A stretch of DNA of 43,513 nucleotides, taken from Nitrospinota bacterium (lineage in GTDB: Bacteria > Nitrospinota > Nitrospinia > Nitrospinales > VA-1). Of the stretch, positions 1-7,535 are shown one piece after another. Where the stretch lies: the NCBI GenBank assembly GCA_014382285.1, contig JACNKA010000143.1, positions 1-43,513 of the forward strand, in the 5' to 3' direction. Position numbers and translations under genes: made by a program. The notes under the pieces were generated by a model that saw only the letters and a list, made by a program, of their open reading frames with translations, ran no database searches and had not been told where the DNA came from. The stretch's first letter is position 1. Each line of letters opens with the position of its first letter.

Positions 1-477
1 TTTGGCGAAAGAAAGCAGCCCATTGATAGACCGCACTCCTACATCCAGCGGCTCTCTCAAACGTTTTCGTTCCAACGGGTTTATCGGATTTCCCATCAGC
101 GGATATTCCACGCCAGTTGGGATAGGCCCTTTGCCGTCGATAGGCAAACCGTTGCCATCAATAATTCTGCCAACCAATGCATCGCTGACTTGATAAGTTG
201 GAAATTCTTCGGTGGACTCAATAATGCTCCCAGGTTCAATCCCCATAATATCTCCCAGAGGCATTAATAGAATTCTTTTATCCTGAAACCCTACTACCTG
301 GGCCTGAATGGGCGGCCGGTTACTGGGAAATATGGTACAGAGGCTTCCCACCGATACCGCCGGGCCATCACCCTCAATAACCAGGCCAATGATACGGTTC
401 ACCCTTCCCGTTTTCTTAACGAAATCGGTTTTATCGATAAACGAACTATATTTTTTTAAATTAATGACAGAATCCAT
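1..477 (-). CDS. fliI: Flagellar export ATPase FliI, N-terminal part (cut by window edge)
   Basis: The first 159 codons of FliI, the ATPase that energises export of flagellar subunits at the cytoplasmic face of the basal body. The visible part is the beta-barrel N-terminal domain and the start of the ATPase fold. It includes the stretch IIGLVIEGDGPAVSVG and the typical segment DALVGRIIDGNGLPIDGKG, followed by the region that leads to the P-loop; the Walker motifs lie outside the window. The ATG is at 477, 6 bp after the fliH stop, so it is the next gene in the flgC-fliF-fliG-fliH-fliI transcription unit. FliH upstream is its regulator and partner. The alternative, a type III secretion ATPase (SctN), is unlikely because FliF, FliG and FlgC are linked. 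Confidence 0.93.
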   Translation of the reverse strand, partial: MDSVINLKKYSSFIDKTDFVKKTGRVNRIIGLVIEGDGPAVSVGSLCTIFPSNRPPIQAQVVGFQDKRILLMPLGDIMGIEPGSIIESTEEFPTYQVSDALVGRIIDGNGLPIDGKGPIPTGVEYPLMGNPINPLERKRLREPLDVGVRSINGLLSFAK

Positions 478-483
478 AATTTT

Positions 484-1428
484 TTAATTCATTTCTTCAG
501 GAGGTTCAATTTCCGTATCGTTCTCTTCCGACAGGGTTTGATCATCTATGGAAGTTTCTGAATCGTTCTCTTCAGGTTGTTTTTTTTCATCCGAAGAAAC
601 TTCCAAGCCATCTTCAGTGACCGTGTCCATTTGCACGTTTGCCACAGCAGCCAATTCTTCTGGCAAAGGAGGAGCAAGATTGAGAATGCGATCCATTTGT
701 TCTCCCAGCTTATCAATCCGCGCATCGATCACGCCAAAATTGGTTTCTACAACACAGCCACCCCGCTCTACTCCAGAGTGAGCCTCAAAAGTAATGTTTT
801 TTATATCACTGAATAAATGATGCAATTCCGGGCGAAAACTCTCCGCATATCCTTTATCCGTGGGATTAATCTTGATGACCATTGACTCGCGGTCAAGCAC
901 CGATTGAACCGCCAGGCGAATAATCTCCTGCACAGAATCATCACGCATAGAAAACTCAAAATGAATGACCTTCTTCGCCAGGCTAACTACCATTTCGACC
1001 ATCTCCCGCTCCACCTTGTCGTACATATTTTTGCGAAAACCGTTCAAGTCCGAAATCAAACCCTCCACAGTTTCCAGAAAAGGCTTGAATTCCTCGCGGG
1101 CGGCTTCTTCCCCTTTTTTAAATCCCTCAGCATACCCGGCATCATGACCCTCTTTTTTGGCATCCGCCTTGATCTTCGCAACCTGACTTTTCGCCTTATC
1201 CAGAGCATCCTTAAGAAGTTCTTTTACACCCTCTTTAGCTTTATTAACATTGGACTGGTCGAAATTCCTGGCGTTTTCCGAATCATAAGTGAAACCTCGA
1301 CGCATGGAAGGTTTCTCGATGATCAGATCGTTCAACTGATAAGAACGTACTTCCGTTGGGGACTTAGTTTTATCCCCGCGTGTCGCTTCAAGATTACTCA
1401 GAGTGAAAGATTTACCGAGTTCAGACAA
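484..1428 (-). CDS. fliH: Flagellar assembly protein FliH
   Basis: FliH binds FliI and links it to the export gate and C-ring. The 314-residue protein has a charged coiled-coil segment at about residues 55-125 (rich in K, E and A, with AGYAEGFKKGEEAA). A FliH/HrpE-type C-terminal domain follows at about 125-255 (EMVVSLAKKVIHFEF and GGCVVETNFGVIDARI). It ends in an unusual acidic tail of about 60 residues rich in D, E and S. The start is a TTG at 1428, chosen because AGGAG lies 6 bases before it on the minus strand; it overlaps the end of fliG by 8 bp. The protein is longer than the usual 230-260 residues, mainly because of the tail. The family call is firm from motif style and from its position between fliG and fliI. 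Confidence 0.88.
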   Translation of the reverse strand: MSELGKSFTLSNLEATRGDKTKSPTEVRSYQLNDLIIEKPSMRRGFTYDSENARNFDQSNVNKAKEGVKELLKDALDKAKSQVAKIKADAKKEGHDAGYAEGFKKGEEAAREEFKPFLETVEGLISDLNGFRKNMYDKVEREMVEMVVSLAKKVIHFEFSMRDDSVQEIIRLAVQSVLDRESMVIKINPTDKGYAESFRPELHHLFSDIKNITFEAHSGVERGGCVVETNFGVIDARIDKLGEQMDRILNLAPPLPEELAAVANVQMDTVTEDGLEVSSDEKKQPEENDSETSIDDQTLSEENDTEIEPPEEMN

Positions 1429-2419
1429 GGGCTTCTCCTCTACCTATCAGGATTTTTCCATTTCCTTCCAATTGCTTGCACACGGAAACTATATTGTGCT
1501 GAGCCCTTTCGACTTCGCTGATTTTCACCGGCCCCATAGATTGTAAATCCTCTTTTAGCATTTTCGCCGCGCGCTCTGACATATTGGAAAAAAGTTTTTC
1601 TTTCAATTCATCGGTGGCCGTTTTCAAAGACACCAACAAATCTTCAGGCTCTACTTCCTTAATGACAAGTTGAACTGCATTGTCATCGATTTCAAGAATA
1701 TCCTCAAAAACAAATCTCAAGTTACGAATCTCGTTGACCATACCCGGATCCACTTCTTCCATAGAAGTCAATATATCCGTTTCCATCGTCCTGTCCAGAG
1801 CTGCCATAACTTTAGCCACCACCTCAACGCCTCCCAGTTTTTTTCCCGACACGGCGGCGGATGTCCTGAACTCCTTCTGCAGGGCCTCGTCCAAATCACG
1901 AATAATATGCGGCTCTACCCTGCCCAAAGTCGCCAGGCGATGGACGATTTCCATACGTTTTTTTTCGGGGATATCTCGAAGAGTCTGACTTGCAGAATTA
2001 CCATCCAGATGAGCAAGAATAATTGCCGCCGTCTGAGGATGTTCATTCTTAATGAATGAAGCTATGGCCTTAGGCTCAAGAAGTTGAACGGTTTCCAAGC
2101 CACCGCCTATTTCTTCTCCCGGCGCGGTGATATTTTTTAAAATCTGCGTGGCCTTTGCCGGGTCAATCGCTTTCATCAGTGCCGATTTAAGAAAATCCAG
2201 CCCCCCCGTATTCAGTTCTCCGGTCTCCGTTTCGATCAGATTATAAAAATCTCTATTGACGGAGTCCATAACCGGCATAGCTATCTCACCCAAATTCGAC
2301 ATATAGTTGACAAGAGTCTGTATCTCGCCCTCATCCATATTCGCCAGCACCTGTGCGGCTTTTTCTTCACCCAGGTTCATCAGAAAAATGGCAGCTTTTT
2401 CGGGTCCATTAATTTTCAT
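1421..2419 (-). CDS. fliG: Flagellar motor switch protein FliG
   Basis: FliG is the C-ring protein that binds FliF and interacts with the stator to generate torque. The 332-residue length is typical. The middle domain carries the family hallmark EHPQTAAIILAHLD near residue 125. The C-terminal domain has the charged torque helix region (VFEDILEIDDNAVQLVIKEV) and ends with EVERAQHNIVSVCKQLE. The N-terminal domain starts with GPEKAAIFLMNLGEE. An in-frame GTG lies 6 bases upstream at 2425, but the ATG at 2419 has GAAGAG 5 bases before it and is preferred. The gene begins a few bases after fliF and its end overlaps the fliH start, which implies translational coupling. Confidence 0.95.
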   Translation of the reverse strand: MKINGPEKAAIFLMNLGEEKAAQVLANMDEGEIQTLVNYMSNLGEIAMPVMDSVNRDFYNLIETETGELNTGGLDFLKSALMKAIDPAKATQILKNITAPGEEIGGGLETVQLLEPKAIASFIKNEHPQTAAIILAHLDGNSASQTLRDIPEKKRMEIVHRLATLGRVEPHIIRDLDEALQKEFRTSAAVSGKKLGGVEVVAKVMAALDRTMETDILTSMEEVDPGMVNEIRNLRFVFEDILEIDDNAVQLVIKEVEPEDLLVSLKTATDELKEKLFSNMSERAAKMLKEDLQSMGPVKISEVERAQHNIVSVCKQLEGNGKILIGRGEALV

Positions 2420-2431
2420 AGTCACTCTTCT

Positions 2432-4027
2432 TTAAGATTTCGCTTTGGGTTCTTTTTCCCGCATCCATTTTCGGATTACACCGGCAGTATATTTTGGATC
2501 TTTGTGAACAAATTCCGCCACCGACTCTCGAACATGGGCCGATTCTGAGGCCATTTCACTGAGGCGGCGTTTCTCTTCATCTACCGCGTCAAAATCCCCC
2601 GTACTCAGTTGATCCGTGTCTGCAACCACTTCCACCGACATTGTCATCCAGTTGATGATGGGGCGAATGATTCGAGTGAAAAACAGAACGAGGAATATCA
2701 GGCCAACCACCAGCTTTCCAATTTCCATGCCAAGGTCAATCTGCTCAGCGCGAGCAATGCTCTCCCTCTGCGCTTCTAATTCGGACCGATCAAATTGAAT
2801 GTTCTCAACCTGAATGATATCCCCTCTTTCCTGATCAAATCCTACTGCGGATTGAACGATTTGCAGGTACTTGTCCATATCTTCCTGTGATCGCGGCTCA
2901 TATACAGGCGGATCTCCCGCCATGCTACCATCGATCATCACCGCCACACTGAGTTTGGAAATTTCTCCGAGAGGTTTCGAAACCCTTCGCACAACCTTGT
3001 TGATTTCATAATTGAACAGAGCATTCGATTTATTCCGCTGAGCCGCCTGTCCGGCAACTCCACCTGGAGCCTCACCGGAAGGGACCAAAGCCTGAACACC
3101 CGGAACCCCGCCCGGAGGCACAGCACCCGTAGAAGTCTCGCTGACCTGGTTCTCACTTCTCACGACCTGAGAGTCTGGATCATAAATTTCTTCAGTTCTT
3201 TCCACCCTTTCAAAATCCAGACTCGCCGTGACCTTAGCGATCACTTTTCCCGCCCCCAATGCATCTTCCAGCATTTTGATGATATTTTGTTGCAGTTCTC
3301 TTTCTACCTTCGTTTTATGTTTGAAATTGGATGACGATAACATCGCTTCCGTAGAGGCCTCCCTACCGCCGGAAAGCAAATTTCCTTTCAAGTCGACCAC
3401 CACCACATCCTGAGCATCGATGCCCCCGACACTGGCGGAAACCAGGTGAACGATTCCCTGTATCTGGGTCTCGGACAGGGTTTTACCGGATTTCACTTTC
3501 AACGTTATAGATGCCTTGCCCTTGGGTTTATCCTTGCGAAACAGATTGTCTTTTGGAATAACCAGATGGACCCGAACCTGGGCCACCGCGTCAAGGGTTT
3601 TGATCGTACGGGTCAGTTCACCCTGCAAGGCTCTTTGAAAATTCAATTTCTGCACAAATTCCGTCATTCCCAACGGAGTGTCCTCAAAGATTTCCAGTCC
3701 CACATCGGAACCCTCTGGCAAACCCTCGCTGGCCAACTGCAAGCGCACTTCATGTAACTTATCCGAGGAAATACGAATTGTCCGGCCTTCATTGGAGAGT
3801 TCAAAAGGAATTTTCTGGTTTTTCAATTTATCGACAATCGCCCCGGCATCTTCCTGTGAAAGATTGGCATAAAGGAGCTGGAAATCCGGGGTCTTCAACC
3901 AGAATAACATCACCAGTAAGGATGCCAGTGCCAAAGCCACAAGAGACAGAGCCGCCACTTTCTTGCCTTGTGAAAGTTCGTTGAACCGTTCGCCAAACTG
4001 CCGTAAAAAATCCAGAAAGTTTTCCAT
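2432..4027 (-). CDS. fliF: Flagellar MS-ring protein FliF
   Basis: FliF forms the MS ring in the inner membrane and is the platform for the rotor and export apparatus. The protein has 531 residues. A first membrane helix is at about 23-45 (AALSLVALALASLLVMLFWL). It is followed by YscJ-type ring-building domains (the DAGAIVDKLKNQKIPFEL and HLVIPKDNLFRKDKP regions), a periplasmic linker rich in G, P and A at about 300-330, and a second membrane helix at about 433-455. The cytoplasmic tail (VAEFVHKDPKYTAGVIRKWM) is the FliG-binding end. The ATG at 4027 follows flgC by 35 bp. No fliE lies between flgC and fliF, although that is where it usually sits. Confidence 0.95.
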   Translation of the reverse strand: MENFLDFLRQFGERFNELSQGKKVAALSLVALALASLLVMLFWLKTPDFQLLYANLSQEDAGAIVDKLKNQKIPFELSNEGRTIRISSDKLHEVRLQLASEGLPEGSDVGLEIFEDTPLGMTEFVQKLNFQRALQGELTRTIKTLDAVAQVRVHLVIPKDNLFRKDKPKGKASITLKVKSGKTLSETQIQGIVHLVSASVGGIDAQDVVVVDLKGNLLSGGREASTEAMLSSSNFKHKTKVERELQQNIIKMLEDALGAGKVIAKVTASLDFERVERTEEIYDPDSQVVRSENQVSETSTGAVPPGGVPGVQALVPSGEAPGGVAGQAAQRNKSNALFNYEINKVVRRVSKPLGEISKLSVAVMIDGSMAGDPPVYEPRSQEDMDKYLQIVQSAVGFDQERGDIIQVENIQFDRSELEAQRESIARAEQIDLGMEIGKLVVGLIFLVLFFTRIIRPIINWMTMSVEVVADTDQLSTGDFDAVDEEKRRLSEMASESAHVRESVAEFVHKDPKYTAGVIRKWMREKEPKAKS

Positions 4028-4062
4028 GGGAATTTTAGTTTAATGGTTTTTAAAGTTTATCA

Positions 4063-4500
4063 TTAACGACCCAGATCAATCGCTCGGAGGGCCATAGCCT
4101 TGGAAGCATTGAGTGCTGTGACGTTTGCTTCAAATGACCGTTGCGTGGTGACCATATTCACCATTTCCGTCATTTGATCTACATTGGGCATAGCAACATA
4201 ACCTAAATCATTGGCATCGGGGTGGCTCGGGTTGTAAACCAAACGCGGTTCTTCCTGATCTTCAATCACATCCGCAACCTGCACCTTTCTCAGTTTGTCA
4301 CCCAACTCGCTTTTAAAAGTATTACCAAATTCATTTTCCACAGGCATGGCAGTAATCAGGACATCTTTCCGGCGATAGGGGCCACCTTCAGGAGTCCGTG
4401 TGGTCTCCAAATTGGCCAGATTGCTGGAAATGGTTTCCATTCGCTTGCGCTGAACACTCAAGCCCGATGAGCTGATTTTCATATTTGTCAGAAAATCCAT
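4063..4500 (-). CDS. flgC: Flagellar basal-body rod protein FlgC
   Basis: FlgC is a proximal rod subunit exported through the flagellar apparatus. The protein has 145 residues, the normal family size. It has the N-terminal rod-protein motif (SGLSVQRKRMETISSNLANLET; Asn-Leu-Ala-Asn) and the C-terminal helix with MVNMVTTQRSFEANVTALNASK. The start is the ATG at 4500, preceded on the minus strand by GGCGAGG. A reading frame continues upstream to 4566, but that extension lies inside the promoter leader and lacks family similarity. It is the first gene after the sigma-54 promoter at 4572-4590. flgB, which normally precedes flgC, is absent from this locus. Confidence 0.93.
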   Translation of the reverse strand: MDFLTNMKISSSGLSVQRKRMETISSNLANLETTRTPEGGPYRRKDVLITAMPVENEFGNTFKSELGDKLRKVQVADVIEDQEEPRLVYNPSHPDANDLGYVAMPNVDQMTEMVNMVTTQRSFEANVTALNASKAMALRAIDLGR

Positions 4501-4571
4501 AATCCTCGCCTTCCCCAAAAAATTTGTTTTGTAAAAGAGGGGCTTTGCCCTCAACACTGTTTTCAAGTAAA

Positions 4572-4590
4572 TACAGCAAGTTCCATACCA
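4572..4590 (-). promoter_or_regulatory. Sigma-54 promoter for the flgC-fliF operon
   Basis: Read on the minus strand from 4590 the sequence is TGGTATGGAACTTGCT, with the GG (-24) and GC (-12) doublets separated by exactly 10 bases. This matches the sigma-54 consensus TGGYAYR-N4-TTGCW at nearly every position. The predicted start lies near 4562, giving a leader of about 60 bases to the flgC ATG. The gene directly upstream encodes a sigma-54 activator (4749-6131), which supports the call. Confidence 0.8.
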
Positions 4591-4670
4591 TTAGAAACCA
4601 AAGAGGCAAAAGAACGGTTTAACAATAGAAACCCTTTTATTTAAAAAGAGTTATGGATTTGAGATGGGAT

Positions 4671-4708
4671 AAAAAAAGGGGGGATTTTCTCAGTTGGGGG
4701 CAAAATCC
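4671..4708 (-). terminator. Rho-independent-type terminator after the response regulator gene
   Basis: On the minus strand a perfect 7-bp stem (GGATTTT at 4708-4702 with AAAATCC at 4688-4682, 13-base loop) is followed by a C run and seven T residues (4677-4671). It lies about 40 bases after the regulator stop codon and upstream of the sigma-54 promoter, so it separates the two operons. A competing hairpin, GGGGCCAAAAT/ATTTTGCCCC (4725-4697), could overlap it. Confidence 0.5.
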
Positions 4709-4748
4709 GTCATAATTTTGGCCCCTGCCGGTTATGCGAGCGATCGTT

Positions 4749-6131
4749 TTATTCCTTCCCGCTCTCGCGATATTCGTTGAGTTTGTTGCGCAGGGTACGG
4801 ATGCTGATGCCCAAAGAATCGGCGGCCTTGGTTTTATTGCCACTGAACTCTTCCAGTGTTTGCTGAATCAGCTCTTTTTCCATTTCATGAATCGTTCCTG
4901 AGAGTCTCGGCGCAGCATCTTTTTTCCCGGACGAGAGCGGCTCGTCATCAAAAAACAGGTTTGCCGGAAGCAGAGTATCGCCCTGACACATCAGGCAAGA
5001 CCGCTCGATAATATTACCCAGTTCGCGGATGTTGCCGGGCCAGCGATATTTTTTCAACAGGGTCAGGGTTGCCGGGTCTATCTTAATGGGGGGGCGGGAA
5101 TTTTCCTGACAAAACTGGTTCATAAAATATTCCGCCAGCAGTGGGATATCATCCTTTCTGTCACGCAAAGGAATCAGGATCAGAGGAACCACATTCAACC
5201 GGTAATACAAATCTTCCCTGAATTCCTGATCCTCAATCCGGCGGCGAATGTCCCGGTTGGTGGTGGCAATCACCCGCACGTCAACAGGGATAGGAGCTTT
5301 GCCGCCCACCTTATCCACTTCATGTTCCTGCAAGACCCTGAGCAGTTTAGCCTGCAAAGGTAAACTCATCTCTGTGACCTCATCCAGAAGCAGCGAACTT
5401 TGATGCGCCAGTTCAAACTTTCCTTCCTTATTTTCCGTGGCCCCGGTGAACGACCCCTTTTCATGGCCAAACAGTTCTGACTCCAGTAACCCTTCGGGTA
5501 AAGCGGCGCAATTGACCGCCATAAAAGGTTTGTCAGTGCGGGGACTGCATTGGTGAATATAACGCGCGAACAATTCCTTTCCCGTACCAGTCTCCCCCAT
5601 AATGAGAACGGTCGATTTACTGTAAGCAACGTTTTCGGCAAATTTCAGAAGTTTTTTCATTTCCTCATCCTGGGTCACAATTCTTTTTGTCACCGAGGAA
5701 CCGGGTTTGTCGATAACACCCGATGGTCGGACAGGAGGAATATAATCCTGCGGATTTAAAAATGCGCGCTTCACCGTGGAAACCAGAACATCAGCGGAAA
5801 ACCCGGAACCCTTTATCAGATAATCAAAGGCTCCTTCCTTCATGGCTTCGACCGCGTTGTCAATGGTTCCATAGGCGGTCATTATGACCACTGGCGTCTG
5901 AGGCGAACGCTCCTTAATCTCACGCAACAACTCCAATCCACTTAGTTTTGGCATGCGAACGTCCGTCAACACCAGGTCGAATACATGATTCTCAAACTGC
6001 TCCAACGCCTGTTTACCATCTTCCGCGCATACGAGTTGGTAGTTTTCGCGCTGAAGAGTTGTTTCCAGCGCAACCCTCATTTCGGATTCGTCATCGACAA
6101 TCAGAATTTTTTTTGAAGCATTATTTTTCAT
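4749..6131 (-). CDS. Sigma-54-dependent response regulator, NtrC/FlgR/FleR type
   Basis: A 460-residue activator that, when phosphorylated, remodels the sigma-54 RNA polymerase complex. The receiver domain is residues 1-120, with acidic pair D13/D14, phospho-acceptor D57 (LVLTDVRMP), T85 and K107. The usual proline after the lysine is a glycine here (YLIKG). The AAA+ domain is about 150-385, with Walker A GETGTGKE, the sigma-54 contact loop GSFTGA and Walker B LLLDEV. A Fis-type helix-turn-helix ends the protein (NKTKAADSLGISIRTLRNKL). The start is the ATG at 6131, which gives an intact receiver domain and overlaps the kinase gene by 11 bp; the longer frame to 6203 lies inside the kinase. Its neighbours point to control of flagellar genes. 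Its exact ortholog (FlgR, FleR or FlbD) cannot be decided here. Confidence 0.92.
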   Translation of the reverse strand: MKNNASKKILIVDDESEMRVALETTLQRENYQLVCAEDGKQALEQFENHVFDLVLTDVRMPKLSGLELLREIKERSPQTPVVIMTAYGTIDNAVEAMKEGAFDYLIKGSGFSADVLVSTVKRAFLNPQDYIPPVRPSGVIDKPGSSVTKRIVTQDEEMKKLLKFAENVAYSKSTVLIMGETGTGKELFARYIHQCSPRTDKPFMAVNCAALPEGLLESELFGHEKGSFTGATENKEGKFELAHQSSLLLDEVTEMSLPLQAKLLRVLQEHEVDKVGGKAPIPVDVRVIATTNRDIRRRIEDQEFREDLYYRLNVVPLILIPLRDRKDDIPLLAEYFMNQFCQENSRPPIKIDPATLTLLKKYRWPGNIRELGNIIERSCLMCQGDTLLPANLFFDDEPLSSGKKDAAPRLSGTIHEMEKELIQQTLEEFSGNKTKAADSLGISIRTLRNKLNEYRESGKE

Positions 6132-7443
6132 CGAAATCCTCATCCCAGCAGGGAATCTTGACCTTGAAAGAAGTGCTCTTGCCTTCTTCGCACACGGCTT
6201 CAATCGTCCCTTGATGAGCCTTAATAATGTTGTGCGAGATGGCTAGCCCCAATCCTGTCCCCTTATCCTTGGTAGTAAAAAAAGGATTAAAAATTTTGGC
6301 CAGATCATCGGCAGAAATTCCACCGCCGCTATCGGTAATCGTAACAGCGATGAATTTGCGGGCTCCCGCACCCCGATCATTCTCGGCTACCGGTATAAGA
6401 GCCTTCCGGGTTTGTATGCCCAATTCGCCTCCGTCCGGCATGGCCTGAATTGCATTACGGATCAAATTAGGGAAAACCTGGCGCAATAACTCCCGGTCAC
6501 CATTCGCCATCATTTCTTCTTTGCCAAAATCACGCACCACTTTAATATTCTCCGGCACTTTAATATCGTCCAGGCCGTCCAGAAGTTGCGACAACAAAAG
6601 ATTGATATCGCATTGTTGTCGGGATGGCTGGGACGATTTGGCAAAAAGGAGAAGGGTGGATATGATGCGATCCATGTTCTGCACGCCCGCGCGGATATGC
6701 TGAACCAGTTTGGCTTTTTCGGGATCTTCTTCCAGATCTTTTTTGAGTAACGAGGCAAACAATTCGATGCTGCCCAGCGGGTTCCTGATTTCATGCGCGA
6801 TCCCGGCGGCCATCTCTCCCATCTCTCGAAGACGTTGGTTGCGGTGAGCCAACTCTTCCAACCGGCGTAGATCAGTTCTATCCTGCAGGATCAACACGGT
6901 TCCTATCTGACCGCCATGATTGTCCCATACCGGGGAAGCTGAAACACGGGCATGGATTATTTTCTTATCCGGAGTGGTGATATCCTGATCCCGGCTGATC
7001 GTTTCCCCTCGGTTTTTTTCAAGTCTGGACACCATGTTTTCAAACAGGTCAAACGGAAAAACTTCTTTCAGAGTTTTTGCTAAACAGTTTTGCGGCTTTA
7101 AACCCGTCAAGGTTCCGGCCGTCTGGTTGAACGTCGTGATCCGCCCCGATCGATCCACCACAATAACACCGTTGGCAAGGCTTTCCAGAATGTCGTTTAA
7201 ATAATTTTTAACTTCCTCTTTTTCAACAAGATTTTTTTTCAGCTCCCTGTTTTTGCCTTCCAACTCCAGATCGAGTTTTTTGACCCTCACTTGCAAATCA
7301 TCATAAGAACGTTGCAGTTGTTCGGTGACCTCGTTAAAGGCCTCCATATTCTTGATGAGAGCTTCTATATCTTTGCCGCTTTCTTTGCCGATTTCAGTCA
7401 TGGACGGAGAACTATCACTTGCATAATTTTGTATGGGCCTCAA
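6121..7443 (-). CDS. PAS-domain sensor histidine kinase (FlgS/FleS/AtoS type), cytoplasmic
   Basis: A 440-residue kinase, presumably the partner of the overlapping regulator. An N-terminal coiled coil (about 25-80) leads into a PAS domain (about 82-190, starting NDILESLANGVIVVDRSG). It continues with a HisKA domain with phospho-acceptor H217 in GIAHEIRNPLGS and a HATPase_c domain (N box NLIRNAIQAM, DSGGGI and GTGLGLAI). There is no membrane segment or signal peptide, so it senses an internal cue; flagellar assembly state is the inferred signal, as for FlgS and FleS. The ATG at 7443 is used; an internal Met at residue 15 is also possible. Its last 11 bp overlap the regulator start. Confidence 0.9.
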   Translation of the reverse strand: MRPIQNYASDSSPSMTEIGKESGKDIEALIKNMEAFNEVTEQLQRSYDDLQVRVKKLDLELEGKNRELKKNLVEKEEVKNYLNDILESLANGVIVVDRSGRITTFNQTAGTLTGLKPQNCLAKTLKEVFPFDLFENMVSRLEKNRGETISRDQDITTPDKKIIHARVSASPVWDNHGGQIGTVLILQDRTDLRRLEELAHRNQRLREMGEMAAGIAHEIRNPLGSIELFASLLKKDLEEDPEKAKLVQHIRAGVQNMDRIISTLLLFAKSSQPSRQQCDINLLLSQLLDGLDDIKVPENIKVVRDFGKEEMMANGDRELLRQVFPNLIRNAIQAMPDGGELGIQTRKALIPVAENDRGAGARKFIAVTITDSGGGISADDLAKIFNPFFTTKDKGTGLGLAISHNIIKAHQGTIEAVCEEGKSTSFKVKIPCWDEDFDEK

Positions 7444-7535
7444 AGGGCTTACCTCTGCGCAATGGGTTCTTGCTTATTGTCCGCTAGTGGGCGGAGTATG
7501 AGGCAGGAAAAACACGGTCTCATTATAAAATAAAA

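Noticed and set aside
904-1521. 205-codon plus-strand frame opposite fliH
   Set aside because: It is the antisense shadow of fliH and part of fliG; no ribosome binding site and no family features.
5790-5815. Receiver domain with Gly after the conserved Lys (LIKG) as a sign of an inactive receiver
   Set aside because: The phospho-acceptor Asp, acidic pair, Thr and Lys are all present, so the change is minor.
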